From: Planctomycetota bacterium
GTDB taxonomy: Bacteria > Planctomycetota > Phycisphaerae > UBA1845
Length of the DNA stretch: 8,840 bases
Direction of reading: 5' to 3'
Assembly: GCA_022566435.1 (NCBI GenBank)
Contig: JADFIX010000097.1
Location: forward strand, 1 to 8,840
The notes beneath the pieces were generated by a model. That model did not search any database. It was not told where the DNA came from and worked only from the letters and a program-made list of their open reading frames with translations. Position 1 is the first letter of the stretch. Every line of letters starts with the position of its first letter. This document shows, piece by piece, positions 1 to 7,291 of the stretch. The position numbers and the translations under genes are program-made.

Positions 1-1
1 C

Positions 2-139
2 CTGATCTTGTGCGGCCGCCAGGCGTCGGACTGGGACAATGCGCTGGTCCCCCTGGGCATCGCGGAGATGCTGGGGCTTCCCTGCATCACCATGGCGCAG
101 AAGATCGAGGTTACCGACGGTGGCGTCGTCGAAGTCCAG
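2..139 (+). pseudogene. Electron transfer flavoprotein beta subunit (EtfB/FixA-like) internal fragment
   Basis: EtfB pairs with EtfA to carry electrons from dehydrogenases to the quinone pool; the beta subunit binds AMP in the cytoplasm. Frame 2 reads LILCGRQASDWDNA, then VPLGIAEMLGLPC, then ITMAQKIEV. This matches the family pattern of a hydrophobic strand, a G-R-Q-A-x-D loop, a short helix ending in A-E-x-L-G-L-P, and a following strand. Only about 45 of the roughly 250-280 residues expected are present. There is no upstream sequence, and the family pattern is lost after about base 139, where beta-helix sequence takes over. Identification rests on motif recognition alone; a related adenine-nucleotide-binding protein is the main alternative. 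It has no functional tie to the planctomycete genes downstream. Confidence 0.55.
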
Positions 140-595
140 GGTAATGCGAGGGGCATTTCGATTTCCTCTTCTGCTAGCTTTAACCTTGATAGAAACAGCA
201 GTGTCCACGCAGCAGCGAACGGGTCCAACGGGATCTCCATCAATGCCGGTTCCAGTTTGAATGTTAACAACGGTAGCACGGTCGTCACCGAGAATAACCC
301 TAGGGGTTTGTCCCTCAGCAGGTCAGCGTCCCTTTCTACATCGTCCGCATCCGCCTCTTTCATTGCTAGTACGTTAACCGTTGGAAACAACCCTGACGTA
401 GGAGTGCGGGTAACTAGCAATTCATCCATCAACCTGCGAGGGACGACGACCATCACCGGCAATGGCATTGGCATCCGTGCGCAGGATGGCAGCAGCTTAA
501 ACATCGGGGATTCCTCCATCACCGGCTTCGTCCGACGGCGAGTTTCTGAGACGGGTTTCGTTGGACATCACGGGCCGTATTCCGACGTACGATAA
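2..595 (+). CDS. Composite ORF: EtfB-like fragment, beta-helix repeats, out-of-frame tail (5' partial)
   Basis: This open frame enters from the left edge and stops at TAA 593-595. It is probably not one natural protein. The first 35 or so codons resemble the beta subunit of an electron transfer flavoprotein. The middle (about 104-526) is a repetitive Ser/Asn/Gly-rich parallel beta-helix sequence with no known link to electron transfer flavoproteins. The last 23 codons are a frame-shifted reading of a DUF1549 gene: the true frame there gives a DGEFLRRVSLDITGR match, while this frame gives Arg/His-rich sequence with no recognisable pattern. No start codon is visible; the TTG at base 8 lies inside the EtfB-like part. 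Seams seem to lie near 100-139 and 507-526. I infer an assembly chimera or a rearranged pseudogene rather than a functional fusion. Confidence 0.6.
   Translation: MILCGRQASDWDNALVPLGIAEMLGLPCITMAQKIEVTDGGVVEVQGNARGISISSSASFNLDRNSSVHAAANGSNGISINAGSSLNVNNGSTVVTENNPRGLSLSRSASLSTSSASASFIASTLTVGNNPDVGVRVTSNSSINLRGTTTITGNGIGIRAQDGSSLNIGDSSITGFVRRRVSETGFVGHHGPYSDVR
104..526 (+). repeat. Parallel beta-helix coding repeats, about six degenerate rungs
   Basis: The translation falls into units of about 19-32 residues with the loose pattern G-[IL]-x-[IL]-x3-[AGS]-S-[SA]-[LI]-x-[VL], a turn, a Thr/Val-rich strand, then G-N or N-N. Examples are GISINAGSSLNVNNGS, GLSLSRSASLS, GVRVTSNSSINLRG and GIRAQDGSSLNIGDSS. 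The glycines that open successive units are encoded near bases 152, 230, 305, 398 and 467. Regular hydrophobic alternation with Ser/Asn ladders is typical of right-handed parallel beta-helix proteins (pectate-lyase-like, adhesin or large secreted proteins). Neither an N-terminus nor a C-terminus belonging to this domain is visible, so it is an internal piece of what is normally a much longer exported protein. Its DNA looks more AT-rich than both flanks. Confidence 0.6.
507..526. other. Seam between beta-helix and DUF1549 coding sequence
   Basis: In frame 2 these bases complete the last beta-helix rung (N-I-G-D-S-S-I-T-G). In frame 3 the same bases read G-I-P-P-S-P-A, which fits the lead-in to the DUF1549 motif S-D-x-E-F-L-R-R-V-S-L-D. 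The DUF1549 frame is closed by TAA at 498-500, so that gene cannot extend further left in this sequence. Two unrelated coding patterns sharing about 20 bases suggests a short-overlap join. Whether the join exists in a real chromosome cannot be decided from the sequence. Confidence 0.5.
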
Positions 596-2006
596 AGCAG
601 TTGCGTTTCTGGCTGATCGTTCTACGGATAAACGCCGTAAGGTGATTGACGAGTTGCTGGCGCGACAGTCGTATGGCGAACAGTTCGCCTCGGTGTGGCG
701 CGAACGATTGGCGCCCCCGGAGATGGGAAGCAAGAAGCAGGGTCGCGATTCGTTTTCTCCGTGGCTGGCTGCCCAATTCAATGAGAGCCGCGCGTGGAGT
801 CAAATCGTCACTAATCTGCTGACCGTGGAAGGTCGCGTGCGTGACCAGCCGCAGTCGGCCTTCATCATGGCGAATAGCGACAATTTCGATCCACAGCCCA
901 ATCTTCTCGCGGATGCAACGTCCCGCTTGTTCTGGGGAGTCCAGTTACGGTGTGCTGAATGTCACGACCACCCCTTTGCTCCTTGGAAGCAGGATGACTT
1001 TTGGGGAACGGCGGCATTTTTCAGTCGAGTCCGCCGTGGTTACGCACTTGGGAAGAACCCAGTGGGCTGGACGATCACCGAAGCGCCGCCCGACGAACCA
1101 ATTAGCCGCAAGTTCGGGAAGTCAATGGCTGCCAAAGGCGTGCCTGGTCCGGCGATCATCGTATCCGTCGACGGTGCGAAGTTGGAGGGACGGACAGTCA
1201 AGGGAAAGTTCCTCGGTGGCTCCGTTGCAGCCTGGAGCGATAAAGGTCCGTTTCGCACAAGGTTCGCGAAATGGGCCACCGGAAAAGACCATCCGTACTT
1301 TGCGGCGAATACCGTCAACCGTTGGTGGGCGCACTTCTTCGGCCGGGGGCTGGTCAATCCGCTCGACGGTTTTCAGCCCGGAAACACGCCCTCGCATCCC
1401 GATGTGCTGAAATTACTGGTCACGGAATTGGCCACGACGGACTTCGACCTGAAACATCTCATCCGCGTCATCTGCAACACGCGCGCGTATCAGCGAACGA
1501 GCCGACCGACAAAAGGAAACGAATTGGACGAATCTCTGCTCAGCCACATGGCTGTCAAACCACTCCGACCAGAGATGCTCTACAACGCCTTGAGCATCGC
1601 GCTGTTTCAACCGCAAAAGAAGCCGGGGGTGGGCAAAACGTCCTTTACGCCGCCGGTGCAACCGTTGCCGGGGATCTCGCGCCCTGAGTTCGTGAGGTTT
1701 TTTCGATCGCGCGATGATGAGCGAGAAGGCTCGCAGGTGAACAACGGCATCCCCCAGTTGCTGCGTCTGATGAACGGCCCATTGCTGAACGACCGCGCTA
1801 GGATTCTTGACCAATTCGCCAAGCGGCGTTTGACATCGTCCGAGATGATCAACGCACTGATGCTTGCGGCCTATTCCCGGCACCCGACAAATTCAGAGCG
1901 GAAAATGGTCACTGAGTTCATGGCCCAGTATTCCGACGAAAAGCAAGCGTGGTCCGCCGTATTGTGGGCGCTCCTGAACAGTTCCGAGTTCACTTTGAAC
2001 CACTAG
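507..2006 (+). CDS. DUF1549/DUF1553 (PSD1-type) planctomycete protein with CxxCH motif, N-terminus missing
   Basis: This is the C-terminal part of a planctomycete-expanded exported protein whose biochemical role is unknown. The CxxCH motif makes covalent haem binding possible. DUF1549 covers about 507-1055: it starts at GEFLRRVSLDITGRIPT, includes the basic DKRRKVIDELLA helix, and ends in the diagnostic CAECHDHPF (951-977) followed by DDFWGTAAFFSRV. DUF1553 covers about 1248-2000, marked by FRTRFAKWAT, VNRWWAHFFGRGLV (1314-1355), SHPDVLKLL, IRVICNTRAYQRTS and the usual family end LLNSSEF. Full-length relatives have a signal peptide and an upstream Ig-like or PSCyt1 cytochrome domain; all of that is missing here. 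TTG 561 is the first conventional start-like codon, but it falls inside the conserved motif (the L of VSLDITG), so it is not the real start. The frame is open back to 501. The DUF1501 gene follows after 16 bases, a common pairing. Confidence 0.85.
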   Translation, partial: GIPPSPASSDGEFLRRVSLDITGRIPTYDKAVAFLADRSTDKRRKVIDELLARQSYGEQFASVWRERLAPPEMGSKKQGRDSFSPWLAAQFNESRAWSQIVTNLLTVEGRVRDQPQSAFIMANSDNFDPQPNLLADATSRLFWGVQLRCAECHDHPFAPWKQDDFWGTAAFFSRVRRGYALGKNPVGWTITEAPPDEPISRKFGKSMAAKGVPGPAIIVSVDGAKLEGRTVKGKFLGGSVAAWSDKGPFRTRFAKWATGKDHPYFAANTVNRWWAHFFGRGLVNPLDGFQPGNTPSHPDVLKLLVTELATTDFDLKHLIRVICNTRAYQRTSRPTKGNELDESLLSHMAVKPLRPEMLYNALSIALFQPQKKPGVGKTSFTPPVQPLPGISRPEFVRFFRSRDDEREGSQVNNGIPQLLRLMNGPLLNDRARILDQFAKRRLTSSEMINALMLAAYSRHPTNSERKMVTEFMAQYSDEKQAWSAVLWALLNSSEFTLNH

Positions 2007-2022
2007 CGGACGGCACGTTGCT

Positions 2023-3336
2023 ATGCACCAGAATCGTTCAAACACTACATTGACCCGGCGCGAGTGGGTGCGGCTCTCGTCGGCGGGTATCGCTGGGAGT
2101 TCGTTGTCCGGCTGGCTCGGGACGCTGGCGGCGCACGCAAAAGATGTCTCGCCCAAAAAGCACAAATCGTGCGTGCTGCTGTGGATGGATGGCGGCCCAA
2201 GCCAGATTGAGACGTTTGATCCCAAACCAGATGCATCGGAGCGTGTGCGCGGTGACCTGAAAGCCATCGCCACGTCGGTTCCCGGTATCCAGATTAGCGA
2301 AAAGTTTTCGAAGCTCTCGCGCCTGATGCAGCATGTCGCCATTCTGCGCAGCATGAGCACGGCTGAGGCTGACCACGGCCGCGCCCGCATCTACATGCAC
2401 ACTGGTTACAAACCAAGGATGGGGGGCGTGAATTATCCGAGCCTCGGATCCACTGTCTCTGCGGAGATCGGCTGGCCCGAAGCCGCGCTCCCAAACTTTG
2501 TCGTCACCGGAACGCCGCTGAACAAACACGATGTTCTACGCGATCCCGGTTTTCGCGGGCCGAAGCATCAGCCGTTGGTGTTAGATGACGTCAAACAAGG
2601 AATTGAAAACTTGCGTCCAGCGGTTGCAGCGGCCGAGTTTGACCGCCGCGCCGGCTTGTTGCAGCGGCTTGAAGCTGAGTTCACGCGAACCAATCAGGCG
2701 ACACGAGCACGCTCGCATCAGGAGTCGCTGAATGCCGCTCTGCGATTGATGCGTTCGCCGCACAGCCGCGCGTTCGATCTCTCGCTGGAGCCGGAGAATT
2801 CCCGCTCCGCGTACGGCGACAGCGATTTCGGCCGGGGTTGCTTGCTCGCTCGTCGACTGGTGGAATCGGGGGTCCCGTTCGTCGAGGTCTATCTGTCCAA
2901 CTGGGATTCCCACGTCAAACGAGTGGCCGAACAGACGCGCACGTTGATGTCGCAGGTGGATGCCGGCGCGTCGGCTCTCGTTCGGGATCTAGAAACTCGC
3001 GGGTTGCTGGAGGATACGCTGATTATCTGGATGGGCGAATTCGGCCGCACGCCAACGATCAACTCCAACGCCGGCCGCGACCACTACGCGAAGGCCTGGA
3101 CGACAATGCTGATGGGAGGCGGCGTGAAAGGCGGACAGGTCGTTGGCGCAACCGACAGCCAGGGTCGCGAAGTCAAAGACCGGCCGATCACTGTGAAGGA
3201 CTTCATGGCGACCATCTGCCAGTTGTTAGGAATCGATTACCGCAAGGAAGTGACCACCCCGAATGGACGGCCGATCCGAATCGTCGACAAAGGCGAGCGC
3301 GTGGTCGAAGAGGTGGTTTCAAAACCGACGTCGTGA
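2023..3336 (+). CDS. DUF1501 family Tat-exported protein
   Basis: DUF1501 proteins have an alkaline phosphatase/sulfatase-like fold and are very abundant in planctomycetes; their substrate is unknown. The product is 437 residues, close to the usual 430-480. The N-terminus TRREWVRLSSAG (11-22) followed by a small-residue hydrophobic stretch and AAHAK looks like a twin-arginine signal, so export of a folded protein is likely. Family landmarks in order are LLWMDGGPSQIETFDPKP (52-69), ADHGRARIYMHTGYKP (116-131), FGRGCLLARRLVESGVPFVEV (about 269-289), NWDSH (293-297), GEFGRTPTIN (338-347), GRDHY (351-355) and a C-terminal ITVKDFMATICQLLGID. The Asp/His motifs sit where phosphatase-superfamily members place metal ligands, but I cannot confirm a complete metal site. 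Only 16 bases separate it from the upstream DUF1553 end, suggesting co-transcription. No strong Shine-Dalgarno precedes ATG 2023, which is not unusual in this phylum. Confidence 0.9.
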   Translation: MHQNRSNTTLTRREWVRLSSAGIAGSSLSGWLGTLAAHAKDVSPKKHKSCVLLWMDGGPSQIETFDPKPDASERVRGDLKAIATSVPGIQISEKFSKLSRLMQHVAILRSMSTAEADHGRARIYMHTGYKPRMGGVNYPSLGSTVSAEIGWPEAALPNFVVTGTPLNKHDVLRDPGFRGPKHQPLVLDDVKQGIENLRPAVAAAEFDRRAGLLQRLEAEFTRTNQATRARSHQESLNAALRLMRSPHSRAFDLSLEPENSRSAYGDSDFGRGCLLARRLVESGVPFVEVYLSNWDSHVKRVAEQTRTLMSQVDAGASALVRDLETRGLLEDTLIIWMGEFGRTPTINSNAGRDHYAKAWTTMLMGGGVKGGQVVGATDSQGREVKDRPITVKDFMATICQLLGIDYRKEVTTPNGRPIRIVDKGERVVEEVVSKPTS

Positions 3337-3443
3337 CCCAGCGCAGGTTATCTACGATTGCGAGATGTCGAGGACCTCAGAATCGACCGTTTCGGACTCA
3401 AATCCTTTCTCGCCAAAACGCGCAACGCTCGAATCACAAGTCC

Positions 3444-3469
3444 CGCGACGCCGTGGTCGCCACCTCGCG
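3444..3469 (+). other. GC-rich imperfect hairpin in the DUF1501-DUF1592 gap
   Basis: CGCGA (3444-3448) pairs with TCGCG (3465-3469), and GTGG (3453-3456) pairs with CCAC (3460-3463) around a TCG loop, leaving a small asymmetric internal loop. It lies 108 bases past the DUF1501 stop and 56 before the next start. No T-run follows, so it is not a standard intrinsic terminator. It could be a weak attenuator or simply chance in GC-rich DNA. Confidence 0.25.
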
Positions 3470-3524
3470 TGTTGTCCCCAAGGTTACCTCAAAGTAGGCT
3501 ATAGGGCGTCTTGTGGAAATCGAG

Positions 3525-5882
3525 ATGTCGCATAACAGATTCAAATTTGGTTGTTTCACTATCGTACTCCTCGCCAGCGTGGGGATTGCTCACGGGGAAA
3601 CTCCGCCAAGTACGCAATTGGATCCGTTTCTCCAACAACACTGTGTCGATTGTCACTCAGGCGAAACTCCGGAAGGCGGGCTCAATCTTCGAACGCATTC
3701 TGAGGACCTTTCGGACGCGGAAGTCCGGCGTCGTTGGGTTTATCTGTACGATCGCGTCGCCAGCGGCGAGATGCCGCCGAAGTCCGAAGCTAGACCTGAC
3801 GCCAAGTTGCAGTCGACATTCTTGCGGGCACTTGGCGATTCGCTTACCGGCGCCGATCTCGCCGGACGCGAAGTCATCTTGCGCCGACTGAACCGTACCG
3901 AATACGAAAACACGGTCCGCGACCTGTTCGACGTCCACGTGGATGCCCGGTCCATCCTGCCCGACGACTCAGCGGAACAAGGGTTCGACACCATCGGCTC
4001 GGACTTGTCGATTTCGGCGGAGCAGATGGTGACCTACATTGAGGCCGCCGACCTTGTGCTCGATCAGGTGTTCGGGCCGCCCAAAGCGCCCAAACGCATC
4101 GACGAGACGGTGAACATCAAAGATCTTCGATCGCGCACGACTGCCGACCAAGTGCTGCCAGGCGGCGTGGTGCTCTTCAGTGGCGCCAAGAGTCTGCCGA
4201 TGTACGGCGCCAGCGTACCAAGTCCCGGTGTTTATCGGCTGCGAATTCACGTGAAGGCGATTCAGTGCGATCGGCCCGTCGTCATGCAGGTCCATGGCGG
4301 AGTAACGGGACGCATTCCCGCACACGTTGCCGGGTTCTTTGAAGTACCGCCCGGCAAGTTCACGACGATTGAGCTGACAGACCGCGCGGTCGAAAGGGGG
4401 GACACCTTCTCATTCAAACTTGTCGGTGGATACCCTTGGTGGAAAGTCAACGCCGCCGAATACAAAGGACCGGGGCTGTTTCTTGGAGACATCGAAATAG
4501 AAGGACCGCTGGAAGAATGGCCTCGGCCGAGTCGAGTGAAATTGCTCGGCGATATCGATCCAGCCAACGGAACGCTTGAAGATATCGGCGCCATCCTGTT
4601 CCGCGTGCTTCCTCGCGCCTTCCGACGCTCGACGGACGAGGCCGAGGTGAAACCGTACCTTGCACTCGCCAAGCAGGCGCTCGACGAGGGTCTATCATTC
4701 GAGAAGGCGCTACGTCGCGGACTCAAGGGCGTGCTGTGCGCGCCGGAGTTCCTTTTCATGGAAGAGTCGCTTACAGAAGACAATGCGAAACAAAGTTCTC
4801 CAACCATCGACGATTTCGCAATGGCGTCGCGGTTGTCCTACTTTCTGTGGAGCTCCCTGCCGGATCGAGACCTTCTTTCACTGGCCAAGCGTGGCGAGTT
4901 GAAGAAGCCGGACGTTTTGCGCGCCCAGGTGGAACGAATGCTCGGCGACCCGAAATCACAACGGTTTGTCGAGAATTTCACCGACCAATGGCTCATGCTT
5001 CGCGACATCGATTTCACTGTGCCCGATCAGCGACTCTACCCCGAATATAGCCAATTGTTGCGTCGCTCAATGCTCGATGAAACTCATGCGTTCTTCCGAG
5101 AAATTCTCGATCGCGATCACAGCGTTCAAAATTTCGTGGATTCCGATTTCGTGATGATCAACGAACCCTTGGCGAAGTTCTACGACATCGACGGCGTCAA
5201 AGGATTGAGAATCCGCCGCGTCGAACTACCCCGTGACAGCGTACGAGGCGGCGTGCTGACTCAGGCCAGCGTCTTGAAGGTCTCCGCCGACGGCACGCGG
5301 ACTTCGCCGGTTCTGCGCGGCGCGTGGATTCTTGAGAATCTGTTTGGCGCGCCGTCACCGCCGCCGCCACCAACCGTCGCGGCCATCGAACCGGACATTC
5401 GCGGCGCGACGACCATCCGCGAGCAACTCGCCAAACATCGGAATCACCAGAGTTGTAACCGCTGCCACCGCAAGATCGACCCGCCCGGTTTTGCCTTGGA
5501 GAGTTTCGACGTCATCGGCGGCTGGCGCGATTGGTATCGAACAGCACAGAATGGTAAGCGCGTCGGACGGCTAATTCATCCCCAGGCTCCCGGTCACACT
5601 GTCCGCTATCGTCAAGGTCCTGATGTTGATCCTTCGGGAACGCTGCCGGATGGCCGCAAGTTCGCTGACATTCGCGAGTACAAACGCTTCCTGCTGGAAG
5701 ATGAAACCGCCATCGCCCGCTCGTTGACTCGTATGTTGCTGACGTATTCACTTGGTCGACGATTGGGATTCTCGGATCGGCCGGAAGTAGAACGAATATT
5801 GGCCAAGGTGAAAACGAGGGACTACGGACTTCGTTCGCTGGTTCACGAAGTTGTGCAAAGCGAGACGTTTCGAAGCCCTTGA
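3525..5882 (+). CDS. Secreted multidomain cytochrome-like protein: PSCyt1-DUF1587-DUF1595-DUF1592-DUF1588-DUF1585
   Basis: This belongs to the DUF1592-type family of planctomycetes and related phyla. An extracytoplasmic redox role is assumed from its haem motifs but unproven. The 785-residue product starts with a Sec-type signal peptide (basic MSHNRFKF, a hydrophobic core, likely cleavage after AHG24). A PSCyt1 c-type cytochrome domain follows, with CVDCH at 40-44 and GEMPP near 81-85, whose Met is a likely haem ligand. Then come DUF1587 (about 118-182, LRRLNRTEYENTVRDLF), a beta-rich segment (about 206-328), DUF1595 (about 350-412), DUF1592 (about 430-556, RLSYFLWSSLPD), DUF1588 (about 575-672, with APSPPPPPTV and a second haem-type motif CNRCH at 644-648) and DUF1585 (about 705-783, GTLPDGRKF to VVQSETF). 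GTG 3513 in the same frame would add four residues; ATG 3525 is preferred because it gives a normal signal peptide and has GGAA seven to ten bases upstream. DUF1552 follows after 25 bases. Confidence 0.9.
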   Translation: MSHNRFKFGCFTIVLLASVGIAHGETPPSTQLDPFLQQHCVDCHSGETPEGGLNLRTHSEDLSDAEVRRRWVYLYDRVASGEMPPKSEARPDAKLQSTFLRALGDSLTGADLAGREVILRRLNRTEYENTVRDLFDVHVDARSILPDDSAEQGFDTIGSDLSISAEQMVTYIEAADLVLDQVFGPPKAPKRIDETVNIKDLRSRTTADQVLPGGVVLFSGAKSLPMYGASVPSPGVYRLRIHVKAIQCDRPVVMQVHGGVTGRIPAHVAGFFEVPPGKFTTIELTDRAVERGDTFSFKLVGGYPWWKVNAAEYKGPGLFLGDIEIEGPLEEWPRPSRVKLLGDIDPANGTLEDIGAILFRVLPRAFRRSTDEAEVKPYLALAKQALDEGLSFEKALRRGLKGVLCAPEFLFMEESLTEDNAKQSSPTIDDFAMASRLSYFLWSSLPDRDLLSLAKRGELKKPDVLRAQVERMLGDPKSQRFVENFTDQWLMLRDIDFTVPDQRLYPEYSQLLRRSMLDETHAFFREILDRDHSVQNFVDSDFVMINEPLAKFYDIDGVKGLRIRRVELPRDSVRGGVLTQASVLKVSADGTRTSPVLRGAWILENLFGAPSPPPPPTVAAIEPDIRGATTIREQLAKHRNHQSCNRCHRKIDPPGFALESFDVIGGWRDWYRTAQNGKRVGRLIHPQAPGHTVRYRQGPDVDPSGTLPDGRKFADIREYKRFLLEDETAIARSLTRMLLTYSLGRRLGFSDRPEVERILAKVKTRDYGLRSLVHEVVQSETFRSP

Positions 5883-5894
5883 ATCGTTTGACCG

Positions 5895-5901
5895 AAGGAG
5901 G
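5895..5901 (+). promoter_or_regulatory. Strong Shine-Dalgarno AAGGAGG for the DUF1552 gene
   Basis: AAGGAGG ends six bases before ATG 5908 and decides the start. The frame is open further upstream into the preceding gene, but only ATG 5908 has this site and gives the Tat signal immediately. The nearby ATG at 5903 is in another frame and only two bases from the site. Such a strong site stands out, because the other starts in the window have weak or no such sequence. Confidence 0.8.
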
Positions 5902-5907
5902 AATGAA

Positions 5908-7167
5908 ATGTCGAATCGTCTATCACGTCGAACTTTGCTCCGCGGCGCAGGGGTCGCCATCGCGCTGCCTGTGTTGGATTGCATGATTCCCTCGCTTGCC
6001 GCTAGGGAATCTAAAGAGCACGAACCTCGCCGCATGATCGCGATCAACATGGGGCTGTCGTTCCATCCACCCAACTTGATTCCGACGAAGGCAGGCCGTG
6101 ACTACGAAGTCACTCGCTACCTGAAACCGCTCAATGACTTGCGTAACGACTTCACGATCATCTCCGGCACTTCTCATTCTGAAGTGGACGGCGGCCACGC
6201 GGCGAGTAAATCTTGGCTCACAGCCGCACCGCATCCTGGCGCCGCGAATTTCAAGAACTCGATTTCGATCGACCAACTCGCGGCAAAGTCGATCGGCTTA
6301 CAGACGCGTTTCGCGACCATGGCGCTGGGTACGGGAATCTCGGTGTCGGCGAACGGAGTGCAAGTCCCAGGACATTTGAGCCCGTCGAAACATTTCGGAA
6401 TGATGTTCCTTGATGGCCGCCCGGCGGAAAAGCAGCATCGGATCGAGCGGCTTCGCGAAGGGCGAAGTGTGCTCGATACCGTGTTGGAATCGTCCCGGCG
6501 GATGCGGAGTCGTGTCAGCCGGCGGGACAAGGCGAAGCTGGACGAGTACTTCACATCCGTGCGCGAGGCCGAACGGCAACTCTTCAAATCCGAGAAGTGG
6601 GAACATAAACCAAAACCGAAGGTCGATGCCAAACCGCCGGTAGACATCCGTGACAGCAACGACATTATCAATCGTGCGCGCCAACTGTACGACGTGATGT
6701 ATCTCGCGTTGCTCACCGATTCGACGAGGCTCATCACCTACGCGGTCGGCGATTCCAACTCCGTAGCCACTCTGCCGGGCGTCTCGATGGGCTACCACAA
6801 TCTTTCGCATCACGGTAAAGACCCGGAGAAGCTTGAACAGCTTGCGATCGTTGAGTCGGAGCACGTAAAAGCATTTGGCGACTTTCTCCGCCGTCTGAAA
6901 GCGTCCAAAGAAGGCGATTCCAATCTGCTCGACCGCACCATGGTCCTGCTGGGATCGCACATGCATAGCGGCGGCCACAACAACCGCAACCTGCCAATCA
7001 TCCTCGCCGGCGGCGGCTTCCGGCATGGACAACATCTGGCATTCGACCGCGACAACAACAATCCGCTCGCGAATCTTTACGTCACCATGCTGCAGCGACT
7101 CGGGCTGGAAGTCGATCGCTTCGCGTCGAGCACGGGAACGCTGACGGGGCTTGAACTGCGAGGCTGA
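5908..7167 (+). CDS. DUF1552 family Tat-exported protein
   Basis: DUF1552 proteins are exported proteins of unknown activity, typically encoded next to a DUF1592-type cytochrome-like protein, as here (25-base gap). The product is 419 residues, near the usual 420-470. The N-terminus LSRRTLLRGAGVAIALPVLD is a clear twin-arginine signal. Family landmarks are RMIAINMGLSFHPPNLIP (42-59), the conserved HSEVDGGHAASKSWLTA (90-106), ISIDQLAAKSIG (119-130), a charged helix LDEYFTSVREAERQL (211-225), YHNLSHHG (296-303), GSHMHSGGHNNRNLPIILAGG (349-369) and the C-terminal NLYVTMLQRLGLEVDRFASS (389-408). The histidine-rich motifs suggest metal binding, which I infer rather than see. The fold resembles DUF1501 at the level of gene organisation and C-terminal Leu-rich helix, so the two Tat genes in this window may be distant analogues. 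Translation is probably strong given its ribosome site. Confidence 0.9.
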   Translation: MSNRLSRRTLLRGAGVAIALPVLDCMIPSLAARESKEHEPRRMIAINMGLSFHPPNLIPTKAGRDYEVTRYLKPLNDLRNDFTIISGTSHSEVDGGHAASKSWLTAAPHPGAANFKNSISIDQLAAKSIGLQTRFATMALGTGISVSANGVQVPGHLSPSKHFGMMFLDGRPAEKQHRIERLREGRSVLDTVLESSRRMRSRVSRRDKAKLDEYFTSVREAERQLFKSEKWEHKPKPKVDAKPPVDIRDSNDIINRARQLYDVMYLALLTDSTRLITYAVGDSNSVATLPGVSMGYHNLSHHGKDPEKLEQLAIVESEHVKAFGDFLRRLKASKEGDSNLLDRTMVLLGSHMHSGGHNNRNLPIILAGGGFRHGQHLAFDRDNNNPLANLYVTMLQRLGLEVDRFASSTGTLTGLELRG

Positions 7168-7291
7168 AACCGGGACGGTCCAGGCCGTTCGGTCGATATC
7201 GGCAATCTGCACAGTAAACGACAAGAAAATTAGACGGCAGAGCATCGACTCGGGAATCGGCAGGCAATACGCGCGGGGGACAGTGGTAGGT

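Noticed and set aside
2006..2023. Terminator or promoter between DUF1553 and DUF1501
   Set aside because: The 16-base gap is too short for either and shows no hairpin; the two genes are most simply one transcript.
3361..3530. Ten-base direct repeat CGAGATGTCG at 3361-3370 and 3521-3530
   Set aside because: Ten-base matches are expected by chance many times in a window this size, and flanking bases do not match.
3365..3535. Possible small gene in the gap between DUF1501 and the DUF1592-type gene
   Set aside because: The frame beginning at ATG 3365 is Arg/Ser-rich, has no ribosome site, and runs into the start of the real downstream gene. I see no family pattern.
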